In this document: in pieces, positions 11,036-32,097 of the stretch
Layout of the letters: each line of letters begins with the position of its first letter
How positions within the stretch are numbered: the first letter of the stretch is position 1
Assembly: GCF_963678975.1 (NCBI RefSeq)
Contig: NC_089274.1
Coordinates: 26,573,053 to 26,637,052 of the forward strand
Direction: 5' to 3'
From: Dysidea avara
Taxonomy: Eukaryota; Porifera; Demospongiae; Dictyoceratida; Dysideidae
Length of the DNA: 64,000 bases
Position numbers and translations under genes: made by a program
The notes under the pieces: generated by a model
Databases searched by the model: none
Told to the model about the DNA's origin: nothing
Seen by the model: the letters and a program-made list of their open reading frames with translations, nothing else

Positions 11036-11339
11036 TTACATTTGTGCAATCACTGGATGCTGTGGTTAGGCATAAAAATGTACAGAAACCATTGGGAAAC
11101 AGACAACCACGGACGCAAAATCTACTGTGTCAAGTAGAATCTAAAGGAGGTATCCAAGTTTTTAAGCAGCACTGGAAACTACATTGATTTCTACGTCCTG
11201 TGATGTTTGTCTGCTGTAAATGTGCTAAGCCAATGGCAAGTTATGAGCTATAGAATTAGTGATGAAAATATGTTTTCAGAGACGAAATACACAGGCAGCT
11301 GCTTGTTTTCCTTGTTTACCACTGGCCTTTAGGCTGCCA

Positions 11340-11550
11340 GAATTGATGCGCGTTTCTTCAATGTGAAAGGGGTCATGTCTGTCTTGTACGTGTACAAATA
11401 ATGAAGAACAGACTAAAGGCATTGTACAGAGAATTCTTATAAGAAAACATGTGATAGATTAATAGATTAATTATAAAAACACTTGAGAAGATGGTTCTAT
11501 GCATTGTTTGCAGTTTGTTTGGGTAGCACTTCCTTAGCAACAATACACAC
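11340..11550 (+). repeat. Dispersed repeat family D, copy 2
   Basis: Homologous to 7590-7815 and 24320-24545. It is the most diverged of the three, recognisable by ACACTTGAGAAGATGGTTCT and CACTTCCTTAGCAACAATAC. Confidence 0.65.
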
Positions 11551-11597
11551 GGTAAGTAATAATTTAATAAATTACCAACTGCATGGAATTACTATTA

Positions 11598-12052
11598 CAG
11601 TGGAACCTCTCTTATCCGGGCAGTCTGGTACATACTACTGTCTGTATCTCAGAAATATCCATAGCTAAGAATAACATGCTAATGTGGTAAAGTAACTGAC
11701 TTAAATACAAGTAGTGTTATTGTTACTATCAGTTAGTGCTATGCAGTTTAGTGGGCAGAGGGGGAAGTCACTACAGAACATTCATGGTCACTTCCCTGGG
11801 CTGTAAATATCTATTATCACCTAGCAACCAAGTGGTAGTTATTATTATTATTAGTAGAATAAACAAGCCACCAAACATGTAAACAGCAACCTTTAGGCTC
11901 CTGCTTTCATTTAAACCAAACTTCATTATGGCCAATAAACTACAAGCCACATGACCAATTTGGGCTGTCCAGACAATGGAGGTGCCTAGATAATAGAGAC
12001 CTGGATAATAGAGACCCGGATAATAGAGGTCCGGATAAGGGAGGCTCCACTG
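11598..12052. repeat. Pogo/Tigger-like MITE
   Basis: A 455-bp element with terminal inverted repeats CAGTGGAACCTCTCTTATCC and GGATAAGGGAGGCTCCACTG, flanked by TA on both sides. TA duplications and CAGTGGAACC-type ends fit the Tc1/mariner-pogo group. Next to the right end, ATAATAGAGACC-type units repeat in tandem. It is non-coding, so it would need transposase in trans. Relatives: 62838-62995 (complete) and a single end near 54447. Confidence 0.85.
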
Positions 12053-12337
12053 TATCATAAAATAGGGAAACTTTGACGAAAGAAAAAGTTGATGAATTTG
12101 ACACAGCAGTTAAATTTGTTGACTTCTTGTTAAGCTTGGTGAGCACCTTTAAAACTGACTGTTTAAATATATGAGTTTGTCAACTTCAAATGTGGATTTT
12201 TCATCAACTTTTCCTTCCATCAAAATTTCCTGTCATACAGTAAAAAAATTAATTACTGGTATAACTATTTGGCAGAGTCTTTACATCTACTGATCCTAGC
12301 TACCATATGTTTCACCATATTTGCATTTTCCATGCTG

Positions 12338-12412
12338 TAGGGATATAACACTTCTTGTTGTTTTACTGTGATTTAATATTGTGCACTACTCCAGCTTGTT
12401 TCAGTACTTTTT
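12338..12412. repeat. MITE family C, right half only
   Basis: Near-identical to the right arm of 7056-7244, from GTAGGGATATAACACTTCTT to CAGTACTTTTTA. It lies about 80 bp upstream of the start codon of the gene at 12491. Confidence 0.85.
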
Positions 12413-12490
12413 ATCGAGTGTGTACAGTTGTATGTACACATTTCAGTACATGAATGTATATCTCACTTATTTGTGTTACATATTGTAGAC

Positions 12491-13561
12491 ATGGAGTACT
12501 TGCAATTGCTTATAAATCTTTGTAATGGTAAACCACCAGTGGAACAGTCGGCTGTCACTGATAAACAAGTGTTCTCACCAGATACAAAGGTGTTGGTAGA
12601 CGTGAATAAATATTGTGACCAGTTGTTTTCATGTCTTAACACTCATCCTTGTGCGGTGATGCCGAGGCATGTTGAATATTTGAGTGCTGATTCCAGCGTT
12701 GTGATCAACTCTTTGTGTGCTATGGGAAATATCAGATCTCTGCACTGCGTAATCAAAGACTTAAAATCTGTGTTGGAATTTGAGGAGTTGCTAACAGTGT
12801 TACAAGAACAACATGTTGTCTTGAATGAAATTGTAGTTTTTAATCATATAACTGGTGGCCCAACTTACCATGGAACATTAGGAGCTCAGTGTCGAAGGTT
12901 GAAGTTTGTGGTTAGCCATTTTACAAGTCTTTTCAACTGTGCATACCATTCAACTAGAAAACTACAATCACTACATGTAAATTCAATAAAACATAGCCAT
13001 AGGTTGAAATTTTGCAAAGAATTATCGGACATCATAAAATACAACAGCGAGTCCTTGGTGGATTTGTGCTTGTTGGAGGTCACTGTATTGAAGAACATGT
13101 CCCTGTTGTGTGAGACACTCCAGAGCTGCCGACAATTAGTTGTACTACAGTTATTCATTACTAGTGAAGAAGATTATCGTAGTTTATTAGTTAGTGAAGA
13201 AAACTTTTTAAGTCATTCAGGTTTGCACAAATTGTTTGCTAGCTTAGAGGGTTTGCCAAACATAGAATTTCTCAAAATAAGTAGCCCATTCATGGACGTG
13301 TTTGGAGAAGACGTGCTCGCACTTCATAATTTACTTCACCAACATCTGCCACAGTTGAGAAGATGCCATCTGATATTTTCTGTCTTTGTTGTGCATTATT
13401 CCCTACTGAAGGACAGCACCTATGGACCAATACTAGACTTACTACATACACTACTGCCAGACAAGAAAACTGCTATTGCTTCAGACACTGTTGCTTTTAA
13501 ATGGAGCATTTTGCAAACTTGGATGTCTGCTGTTCATTGTGATGTGGATATTGTACTTTAA
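12491..13561 (+). CDS. Uncharacterised protein, tandem paralogue 1
   Basis: Encodes 356 residues in one exon. The first in-frame ATG at 12491 follows a plausible splice acceptor (TTGTAG at 12483-12488), so a 5' untranslated intron is likely. I do not recognise a catalytic domain. The protein has leucine-rich, weakly repetitive stretches such as LCETLQSCRQLVVLQL and LPQLRRCHLIF, which suggest an irregular LRR-like solenoid. There is no signal peptide or membrane segment. It is strongly similar by eye, end to end (roughly 55-60% identity), to the gene at 14230, with conserved blocks INLCNGKPPVE, THPCAVMPRHV and RSLHCV. An ATTAAA poly(A)-like hexamer lies just downstream, near 13583. Conservation of the pair suggests both are real genes; the function is unknown. 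Confidence 0.8.
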   Translation: MEYLQLLINLCNGKPPVEQSAVTDKQVFSPDTKVLVDVNKYCDQLFSCLNTHPCAVMPRHVEYLSADSSVVINSLCAMGNIRSLHCVIKDLKSVLEFEELLTVLQEQHVVLNEIVVFNHITGGPTYHGTLGAQCRRLKFVVSHFTSLFNCAYHSTRKLQSLHVNSIKHSHRLKFCKELSDIIKYNSESLVDLCLLEVTVLKNMSLLCETLQSCRQLVVLQLFITSEEDYRSLLVSEENFLSHSGLHKLFASLEGLPNIEFLKISSPFMDVFGEDVLALHNLLHQHLPQLRRCHLIFSVFVVHYSLLKDSTYGPILDLLHTLLPDKKTAIASDTVAFKWSILQTWMSAVHCDVDIVL

Positions 13562-14070
13562 TAATAGTTTGTATACACACATATTAAATGTAATCACTGT
13601 ATTTTTTTCTTTTTGATCTTTTTTGTTTCAACATCACTACATAATGGTATTGCTGAAGTGCAAGTGTACAAGCATTTTTTCTGCATAGACACAAAAATTG
13701 GGGATACATGGGAATGGGGTTCAGTTGGTGCATCCTATTAATTCTTTGTATCTGTAAAATGACTAGAAAAAAATCATTTATTGTAATAGAACAGTCGGTG
13801 CATGGGTAATCAGAGTTCATTTCAAGAGGGTAATTTTCACAATGGGTGGCATGGCTCCAGATACTTTATAAAGAACACGTTGAGTGTAGTAAATACTGCT
13901 TGGTGTCCGTGTGGGTTGTGTCCCTGACTATATATTATTAGTGCATGTTAGTTAAGCAGCTATATATAGCCTACCCATACATTCACATTGTGAAGTGACC
14001 TTTCACACAAAATTGCTTGCAATTTGTAATAACAAAAATGTTGTAACCAAAAATACATTGCAAGAATAGA
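13562..14070. other. Intergenic between paralogues
   Basis: 3' flank of the first paralogue. No gene seen. The minus-strand frame at 13584-13820 has no recognisable domain. Confidence 0.4.
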
Positions 14071-14131
14071 TACCTGGATAGAATAGTATATTGCTGTTTG
14101 TTGTGCAGTAATGTACTATTCTATCCAGGTA
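14071..14131. repeat. Perfect 18-bp inverted repeat hairpin
   Basis: The arms TACCTGGATAGAATAGTA (14071-14088) and its exact complement (14114-14131) surround a 25-base loop. It lies about 100 bp upstream of the second paralogue. It may be a tiny foldback element or a structured 5' region. Confidence 0.9.
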
Positions 14132-14229
14132 GCATATGTATTTGTGATTGTGAGATGATAATGTTACCTAGTGCATTTGTATGTGTACATTAATTCTGCA
14201 TGTGAATATCAGATGTATTGTACCTAGGT

Positions 14230-15267
14230 ATGGGATATCTGCAGCCATTTATAAATCTTTGTCACGGTAAACCACCAGTGGAATTATTGGGTGATGTTGA
14301 TAAACCAAATGACACAAAGGTATTGATAGAACTGAATAAATATTGTGAGCAACTATTCTTGTGTCTCGACACTCATCCTTGTGCTGTGATGCCAAGACAT
14401 GTTGACTATACAAGTGATGTTTCCATTGTTACAATCAGTTCATTGTGTGCCTTGGGGCTTATCAGGTCACTTCACTGTGTTGTCGGTGATTTGAAATCTG
14501 TGTTGGGATTTAATGAATTACTAACAGTGTTGAAAAAGAGTTCTACTAAATTGGATGAAGTTGTAATTGTTTGCCATGCAACTGATGACTTGTTGCCTAG
14601 CGACATACCATTGGTCGCATCATGTCGAAGGTTAAAGTTTATAGTTAGTCAATTTACAAGTGTCTTCAAGAGTGCATATCATCCCTCTAGAAAATTACAG
14701 TCATTTCATGTAAAATATTTAGAATGTGATCATAAGTTAAAGTTTACCAATGATTTGTCTGATATTATAATTTATAATAGCAATTCATTGTTAGATTTGT
14801 GCTTATCTGGTGTGACAGTTTTAAAGGAGAACTCTTTGTTGCAGGAAACATTGACATGCTGTCAAACACTAGTAGTGTTAGAATTATGCAATACAAATAA
14901 TGGATCTTTTAGTTCAGCAAAAGCACACGAGTTATTCTACAGCCTAGAGTGCTTACTGAAACTAGAGTTTCTTATAATAAGTGACTCCATTAATGTGTTT
15001 GGAGAAGACATGTATGTACTATACAATTTACTGGTCTGTTATCTGCCAAAGTTAAAGCACTGCCATCTTTCATTTCATCGACTTGTTGTGTACTTTTCTC
15101 TGTTAGATGACAAGAAGTATGAATCAATACGAGAGTTGTTAAACACATTACTGTCTGATAAGGAACCTACTAGTGACTGTCACACTGTGGCATTTCGATG
15201 GAGAAATAACCAAAAAATACAAACCTGGCTATCACACCTACGTTATGATGTAGTGTTTAAATTATAA
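14230..15267 (+). CDS. Uncharacterised protein, tandem paralogue 2
   Basis: Encodes 345 residues in one exon. I chose the ATG at 14230 because it aligns with the start of the paralogue at 12491 (M-YLQ-INLC-GKPPVE) and follows a splice-acceptor-like CCTAG, the same architecture as in the first copy. The two proteins align throughout, including THPCAVMPRHV, LKSVL, ELLTVL, CRRLKF and the C-terminal IQTWLSHLRYDVVFKL-like end. Leucine-rich LRR-like segments are visible, but no known domain is. Codons are more A/T-ending than in the first copy. This is a tandem duplicate of unknown function. Confidence 0.8.
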   Translation: MGYLQPFINLCHGKPPVELLGDVDKPNDTKVLIELNKYCEQLFLCLDTHPCAVMPRHVDYTSDVSIVTISSLCALGLIRSLHCVVGDLKSVLGFNELLTVLKKSSTKLDEVVIVCHATDDLLPSDIPLVASCRRLKFIVSQFTSVFKSAYHPSRKLQSFHVKYLECDHKLKFTNDLSDIIIYNSNSLLDLCLSGVTVLKENSLLQETLTCCQTLVVLELCNTNNGSFSSAKAHELFYSLECLLKLEFLIISDSINVFGEDMYVLYNLLVCYLPKLKHCHLSFHRLVVYFSLLDDKKYESIRELLNTLLSDKEPTSDCHTVAFRWRNNQKIQTWLSHLRYDVVFKL

Positions 15268-16439
15268 TCTTGACATAACAACTCAAAGTGATGCTGCTGT
15301 TATAAGATTACATGTTATTTTTAATTTCTTTGATTGTTTGGTTTAAAGCAATCATTTGTGTGAGAATATATGTGTATGTGTATACTTGTATATCATATAA
15401 TATGTGTCTAAAGTAAGTCAGTGATCATAATAGGTGTTTGGTAGTGTCATACAGGTAGACGTACGTACAGTCAACTCGCTGTCAAATCCTAATACTATCC
15501 TATGTTGGTAACTCATCATTTGTATGTGTACATTGAAAGCTTACCATTATGATACTTGTACACAACTGGTACTTTCCCTTGTGATTTATGGATGTAAATG
15601 TGCAGAACAATACACTCTTTTGATAGTTCCTCTACAGGCTGTTAGCTGTATTAGAGGTCCCTGCGTGGTCTCGCTACATCTAATACAGTTACATCATCAT
15701 ATACACTGTGGATTGGAAATTTGAAAGTTAAAGTTCCCAATGTTACTGAGATGTAGAAAACACTTTTGTTTCTTATGCATGTAATATCAACGTCATACCC
15801 CACTGTGGGTCTCCATACAAAACTTTCTGCCACATATAAAGTTAAGTAGGTATGACATTGTTGCACCTTAACACCCATGATGCATTGCTTTGTTATACTG
15901 CTGCTGCCGCCGAGGGTAGAGATACATATCAGGCAAAAGCCAGAATTCCATGTGTTACAGATTTTGTTTTTTAACTTTTAAGCTATAATGAAACAATTTA
16001 TATGGCTCAGCAGCTAGTACATTCTGGTTACATTAGTTACAATGAACAGACAAATTCTAGAGATATCACAGAGAATTGTGGTTATGCGAGTTTATTGTTT
16101 AAACTAGTGCTATTGAATCGTTTATGGAATAATTATGGAGTTTAGTAAATGCCTAGATAGGTAAGCTTGTTTTTAGAGAGGTTACTTTGTGCAGAGTCGT
16201 AACTTTGTGGGTGTGGTCTGTATTTATTTATTTTTGTCAATGACTGTATTCAGGTACATGCAGAAACGATCAGTAAATAAACTATAGCACTAGTTCTCAC
16301 CCTAGCCAACGGTTTTCAACTCGTAGGATAGCAAGGAATACAAAACGCTCTCCGTCTGTGTGGTTGTCATGGAAGTCATGTATACTAATCACATATTAAT
16401 TGATCCCACAAGTCTATATATTAAATAGCTGCCCAGATG
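15268..16439. other. Intergenic, no gene recognised
   Basis: The 3' flank of the second paralogue and unique AT-rich DNA. A 10-bp inverted repeat (CTGTATTAGA/TCTAATACAG) lies near 15648-15690. Short open frames here have no recognisable content. Confidence 0.4.
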
Positions 16440-16530
16440 TATTTAGCTCGGACATTTCATAAGTAGCTGGGCTACATACGAAATGTAGCTCAGGTGGCTC
16501 CTTTGATCTGAGGTGTGAAAAGTGTTACAC
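16440..16530. repeat. Dispersed repeat family E, copy 2
   Basis: Same block order as 9375-9480: GCTACATACGAAATGTAGC, GGTGGCTCCTTTGATCTGAG, GTGTGAAAAGTGTTAC. Confidence 0.7.
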
Positions 16531-16719
16531 AGAGAGACAAATGTCATAATAATTGACAATTACATGAACAAATAATTACAAGAGGTCAGGAGTTCAGTCT
16601 ATAATTATCATGAATGCAAATGTTTGTAATTGTAAATGTATTCCTGCATGTTAAAACTTACAATTGGACTGTAGCTAGGCAAGTTATATAAGTTTAGTTG
16701 CACTGCAAGAAAAATACAG

Positions 16720-17080
16720 ATGGATCAAAAGTTCATTGATTAGGTATGTAGCAACAAAACTCCACGTGCACCCTAAAACAGTTTCAGTTTCGTCACAGTG
16801 TTATTATTGGTACAATCAAACTATTAGTATATTACTATTGGAAAGACAGGATCATGAAAGGCTTCATTTCTCAATTGCTTTTCAACATAGTATAATGCTA
16901 CTGGAAAAACACTCAAAGTTAGCAAGTTCAAGGAAATTCAAATTTTCTAATGGATACCAGTTCAAACAAACAGAAAATGATAAATATGCCTCAAAGTTGA
17001 GATTATTGATGCACTACGTTGAAAAGCAATTGAGAAATGAAGCCTTTCCTGATCCGATCTATCCAATAACAATAGCTTGA
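16720..17080 (+). CDS. Possible exon of unknown gene (weak)
   Basis: An open stretch of about 115 codons ends at a TGA at 17078-17080. Its first in-frame ATG is about halfway along, but an acceptor-like AATACAG just upstream of 16720 could open an exon. The predicted peptide is hydrophilic, with a lysine/glutamine-rich second half and the end FPDPIYPITIA. No domain is recognised. It could equally be chance or a decayed element. Confidence 0.2.
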
Positions 17081-17837
17081 TTGTACCAATTAATAATAAC
17101 ACATCTCCTCAATTTGGCAATTCTGAGATGTGGAAGGTGTAAAATCTATGCACGGCAGATGGTGTTAGTACAATAACTGAAGTAGCTCATTTGAATTGCA
17201 TATAATATACCAGTAGACTATAGATAGCCATATTTACAATCTTGTAAAGTGTTGACTGTTTGCTTTACTATTCTGTAAATTAGAAAATAGCTGTTTCCTG
17301 TGGGTTTTGTTATGATTTTATAGAGCAATAAAAGGCTTCTAAATTCTTTTTAGATTCAATGGGAATTTCACTGTTCGCCTTAAAGTGATCACTATATAAA
17401 AATTTCAAATATAAATCAATAATTGTTCTATTTAGAGTACTTAATTTTGACAGCTGTTTTCAAGTGTATTTTGATTTTGAAATGTAACTTGGTGCCTCCA
17501 GCCCTTTAGATGCTGACCCCTGTGAACAGATTCATGTTAGCTATACACTATAAATTTGTTGTACCGTGCTGCTCTTGTCTTTACGTTTTCTACTTTTGCA
17601 TATAGTATATAGGAAACTATGATATTTATATGATCGAAACTTGTGAAACCCACCTGCACAAGGTATGTAGCTAGCTACATAATGATTCTTTATCTATGAA
17701 TACTGAGTTGACATGGACAGGATCAACCAGCTGCATACCAAGAACTTTTTTTCACCCAAACACAGCTCATTATATACGAACGTCATTGTTCACCACACAA
17801 GGAGACAAAAATACATCACAAAATATACATACCAGAA
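17081..17837. other. Gene-free stretch
   Basis: Unique AT-rich DNA downstream of the NLR gene (which is on the minus strand). No repeat or domain recognised. Confidence 0.4.
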
Positions 17838-27665
<9,828 letters not shown>

Positions 27666-27959
27666 TATTATCGATTTGGTACAGAATCTAGTTTAAAATG
27701 ATCAGAGTAGAAGATTATGAAGACCCCACTGCACACAAAATGGGCGGGATGGATTGGAATTTCCTCGAGAATTTCCGTTCACGTGAGCCAAATTATTATG
27801 AGGAAATATGATAGTGTTTCATAATGGAGATTGCCATGTTCAGCATATCTTTTTGTTGCATCTTTTTGTTGCATCTTCATCTTATTGCAGCATATCTTTT
27901 TCACTATCTGACAGCATAATCACACAGCTCAATAGTACTGTAATCATCATACTGTATTT

Positions 27960-28345
27960 TAGGGGATCATGAAGGTTTGGGCTTTTCTGGCCAAAAATAT
28001 CACCCTAAAACCAGCCTCAGAATACGTTCATGGTGTCTTGGCAGTATTGGTTAGGTATAACCAAGCCTTCAGTATGACCTGAAACACTTTCCAAAGTTGC
28101 TAAAAAATTATTTAGTAGAATTTTCTGACTGACTGACTGACTGACTGATGCCTTCGGACAAGCATAACTTGATAACACTGAGCTAAGGCTATGGGCTTGA
28201 TTTTTTCACTGTTCGATGTTGTGTCAGCCCGACTGGTGCCTTTTGGCATGCATACCACAGTACACACAATGCATGCATGCTTCATGGACTTGCCAGTGTC
28301 TGTCCCATTTATCTTTGCTGACAGTGCAAAGTGTTGATTCATGGT
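27960..28345 (-). repeat. Dispersed repeat family F, copy 2
   Basis: The most complete copy, on the minus strand. It runs from TCAGCAAAGATAAATGGGAC through TGTGTACTGTGGTATGCATG, a short AGTC tandem run (28129-28148), CTTTGGAAAGTGTTTCAGGT and GAGGCTGGTTTTAGGGTGAT to AACCTTCATGATCCCC. A minus-strand open frame across 28112-28342 is echoed in part by one at 61677-61868, hinting at an ancestral short protein or chance. No terminal inverted repeats are identified with certainty. Confidence 0.72.
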
Positions 28346-28429
28346 AGCGCCACATGATGGCTTCCCTACGTTTGATGGGAATTGCCAAGTTTATCATTGT
28401 GACTGATTGATTGCAGAGGTCCTTCTCCT

Positions 28430-28605
28430 AGTGCTTCTTCGTTTGTAACGCTGTGTAATGGGATTAGTGAACATAGCTGAATATGAAGCGCAATGGTCTC
28501 TATTTCAGTTATTATTGATATCTGGGGTGCATTTTCAGGTGAAAACAATAAGCTGGGTGCCATTTTTCCATATTTGTGGGTTCACCAGTCATAATAATGT
28601 TACAA
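28430..28605 (+). repeat. Dispersed repeat family B, copy 2
   Basis: Matches 6811-6990 in block order (CGCTGTGTAATGGGATTAGT, ATATCTGGGGTGC, GTGGGTTCACCAGTCATAAT). Here it follows family F instead of family A. Confidence 0.6.
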
Positions 28606-28616
28606 AAAATATATAA

Positions 28617-29165
28617 GGAAAATTGGAAGTTTAGTTTGATTAGAGAAACAAGGGAGATTGCCTACACCTGAAGATATACTAGTGGATATTTAATCCCTAA
28701 TTCAGTTGTGGGTATAGACTGAAGTAGAGATTTAATGTCCAGAGGCGTAGCTAAGGTGGGACTGGTAGAGCACAGGCCCAACCAATCAGCTTCAGTGCCC
28801 TACCAACTCAGTTTGCAGAAATTATTCAAACGAGATCAAAATACCCTAATAGAGCAGTCACCCTAATACAACAGTAAATGATCAACTATCAAAAATTCAA
28901 CTTTAGAGGACCTAACTTCAAAAATTTTCCTTGGGGGGGAGGGGCATGCCCTAAAATCTCCTAGCAATAGCATACAAAAGCATACTGTGTGCTTTGCACA
29001 TCATGATTGCTGTAGGTGCCCAACCAATCCTTCAGGGCTAGCTACGCCACTGTTAATGTCCACTAGTACACCTTCACTTCTTCACATGTAGGCAACCTCC
29101 TCCCTAGTTTCATTACTTTGTATTTCTATGATCCCTATAATCAAACTTAAGATTCTTAATTTTTG
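28617..29165. repeat. Foldback MITE split by a hAT MITE
   Basis: Outer inverted arms: left 28640-28735 (AGTTTGATTAGAGAAACAAG, GATTGCCTACACCTGAAG, ACTAGTGGATA) and right 29053-29165 as the diverged complement (TCCACTAGTACACC, ACATGTAGGCAACCTC). The centre is occupied by the element at 28740-29052. Confidence 0.75.
28740..29052. repeat. hAT-type MITE nested in foldback MITE
   Basis: 313 bp with inverted ends CAGAGGCGTAGCTA and TAGCTACGCCACTG (one mismatch), and an exact 8-bp duplication TTAATGTC at 28732-28739 and 29053-29060. It carries the CTAATAGAGCAGTCA motif near 28846. Non-coding. Confidence 0.88.
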
Positions 29166-29259
29166 TATTGTAAGTAGCATATCTAGCTGTGTATACGTAG
29201 GCTTGTTGAAAGTTGAAGTAGGATAGCAGTGGAGATGTGGGGTATGTTTCTAGTCTCAT

Positions 29260-29570
29260 GCCCAGACCGCTTTTTTTTTCTTTTGTGTGGTGGCAGGAAA
29301 AGGGGTCTGGTGGATCTCCCTATTGTGTATCCGGATCTACAACTTTTGGGAACCATTGATTCAAGCATTGGTTAGTGGTGATGAATAATAGCAAAGCCTG
29401 TCAAAAAAAAAAAACTGGAAAACAGTGCATGTTTGCTTGTCAAAGTACCATTTTCCCATTTTCATTCATTAGCAAGTCTTTTGCTATTCATGAGCACTAA
29501 TCAACAATCCCTAAAGTTGTAGACCCTTTTCCACCCCCACACAAAAGAAAAAAATCAGTCATTTTTACCG
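29260..29570. repeat. Diverged inverted repeat
   Basis: The left arm (poly-T, CTTTTGTGTGGTGGCAGGAA, AGGGGTCTGG) and right arm (CCCTTTTCCACCCCCACACA, AAAGAAAAAAATCAGTC) are imperfect complements, with GGATCTACAACTTTTGGGA and CCCTAAAGTTGTAGACCC inside. Probably an old foldback element. Confidence 0.5.
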
Positions 29571-30395
29571 TTTTTTTGGCTACTAAAGGTGGTGCTGGTA
29601 ACCCCATTAAAAAAATTGTGGAGGTGTGCAGACTCCTTGACCAGATCAAAGGTACTGTCAGTACATAGCTAGACTGCAGGAATTATTGTTGGAGCGCATG
29701 CAGCCATGAATGCTTCAGCAATGGATCAGATGAGTGGACCTGGTGCCTTTCCTCCTACTAATAGCTGTCAGGAATCTAGCAAAGGTGATCTGGCATTAAA
29801 AGAACTGGCATTGTCTACTATATATAGCCAAATCAGAAAGGGTTCAGGTTTCTTTTCCATGGCAATATGGATAGTCTGGCAATTCCAGGTTGGTCATAAT
29901 ATTATGGAAAGAAATCTGATTTTTGAAATCTGAATAAAAAAATTGAGTGCATGAGTACTTTATCATCTGCACAGAAAATAAGTCAGTCTGCCACTCACTG
30001 TATCAATTTTCTTTGCTCTCTCATCCCAGCACACAAAACTGTTCAAATTTGGTCAATTAATAACACTACAGCATTTGTACTTCAACTTGCATGTGAGCTC
30101 ATTTGATGCAAACTAGCTGTGATCAATTTTTTGTAAAACATATTTAATAATTAACTAGCTGTATAAGTTTGATTTTTTTAAAATAAGTATATTTGCTGAA
30201 TAAGCTCAATTCTGTAGCTGCATTATACCTATGGCTTATGCTACATGTACATACATACTGTAGCAGCAGTGTGTAGTCCATCCAATATATGCTACTGCTT
30301 TTTTGATCAGTTGATCACTAAGTTGCAAAAATGCTTGTATCTAGGCTAATGCCACATCAGACTGAGGGGTAACAGGTTTGCACTAAATGAGATAG
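29571..30395. other. Gene-free stretch
   Basis: Unique AT-rich DNA. The short frame 29706-29933 has no recognisable domain. Confidence 0.35.
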
Positions 30396-30590
30396 TACCA
30401 TATTCGTAGTTTGTATCTGATAGCTGCATGGCAATATGTGACTCTTTATATTAGTAGTCAATAAACTACGAATAACAACGTAGTTCACCATATTCGTAGT
30501 CAATGAACTACGAATAGCTACGTACTTTAATTCTGCATAGCTATCAATTGTAAATTGATAGCCATGCAGAATCAAAGTATGTAGCTATAA
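30396..30590. repeat. Cluster of small palindromes
   Basis: Contains ATTCGTAGTCAATGAACTACGAAT-type hairpins, two further CCATATTCGTAGT blocks, and a longer hairpin at 30531-30574 whose arms read ATTCTGCATAGCTATCAATT and its near complement. Likely a foldback MITE. Confidence 0.65.
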
Positions 30591-30599
30591 AATGTTTTG

Positions 30600-31514
30600 T
30601 AATGACAGTTAATTAATCTAGTTTCAATTCTGGGATTGATTCTTGGCTTTTTAATAGTTAGCTAGCTATTGATTGGTGTTTTTGTATAGGTATATGCCAG
30701 ACTGAGTCTCAGTCCTGTAGTATGGTTAGTGCTTTAGCTAATAACCTCATTAATATGACAGAGATTATGCAACATAATAGACTCAAACCTAACTGTATGT
30801 TTTATGTATGGAATTAATAGACAAATTCCATAATAATACCATTTCCCCTAGCAACTTTATATATGTGAATATTTAAAGTAACTCTTCCACATTTTAAAAG
30901 GATATCTGACATTTTTAAAATTATTACTTTCCCAACTATAATTTGAAAGGGTTACCCTTATATAGTTAATGATTGTATGTATGGGTAAACCACATGATCT
31001 ATAGCTGTCTCTTCTTAAAACTTGAAGACATTCACACCCACCCTATATACTAAAATCGAGATGTTTTTCAATTTTGTGATTTTTCCATACATATTCTGAC
31101 TGCCGTGGCTACTCCTTTGATTAGAAATGCCTTCATTTCTAATTGAAAGGGTGGTCCTCACATGTATCAAAATGGGAATATGCTAACTACGAACTTTAAA
31201 ATGTCCATTTATATCTTAACGTAATGCAAAATATTATGTTGCAGGGACATCTGCTATTGTTTATGCATTACCAATTATAAGCGCCTGCACGGAAAAGGAT
31301 CCATGGGTTGGGGTTGGGCAGCTATAACATGTATAAAGCTGATACCTAGTTTGGTGCTGCCCACCCTTTCACAAAAAGTAAAAATCTGGTGAAATACAGG
31401 TCCTGTATCATTTCTAGTGCTGAAACTCAATTAATGCATGCCAGTGATGTTAAACGCTATCTGGTAACACAAGAACCAGACTTACAGTGAAGTTAAGTTA
31501 CTTATTATTAGCAA
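30600..31514. other. Gene-free stretch
   Basis: Unique AT-rich DNA, no recognised gene or repeat. No frame of note. Confidence 0.35.
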
Positions 31515-31590
31515 GAGAAGTAGTGAAACAAGAAATGAATGGTGGTGTTACAGCATAGTTCAGTGGGAAGTCCCTACTTCAGTTAGCTAC
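31515..31590. repeat. MITE family G, partial copy
   Basis: GTAGTGAAACAAGAAATGAA, GGTGTTACAGCATAGTT and GGGAAGTCCCTACTTC match the left arms of 42346-42620 and 62275-62527, with the remainder lost. Confidence 0.6.
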
Positions 31591-32097
31591 AATGTAACTT
31601 GTATTAGTCCACTTTATTTTCCACATCTGTAGGTATGGGAAAGGTAGATACCATCACTTATAAACAGCTTGCCCTTTTGCTCAATGAGAAGTGGAGTTCC
31701 CATATTCTGTGGTGATGGGCAGGCTTCACTGTAGTTTGGAGTTCTCCTTAATTTTATATTGTGCTTGCTTCTTTTTCTTATATAAATAACTATGTCTACC
31801 ATAACAATGTAACTTGGAACTGTTCTATCATACATGACTGTTGTATTAGAGTTACTGTTGCGTTAGAGTATATATCTCGAGTCAGCTAAGGGGTGTGCAG
31901 CTAGCTAGACCTGAGGTGATCTTGTTTATTGTTAAATATATAGCTAGCTAGCTAGATTGTTAAGAGGTCGGGCCTCAGTACTCTTTCGCTATTATAGATC
32001 TTTATTTTGGTGGGCGTTAGGGACTCGCCTATTATGCTCAAACTTTTACCTATTATGCTATGCTGCACTGCACTGCTAAAAAATTTTACCTATTTTA

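Noticed and set aside
10806-11187. Cysteine-rich protein resembling LDL-receptor class A repeats (CK-DEFNCK)
   Set aside because: The pattern is produced by a 21-bp DNA repeat in one of three open phases, and disulphide spacing does not match the real domain.
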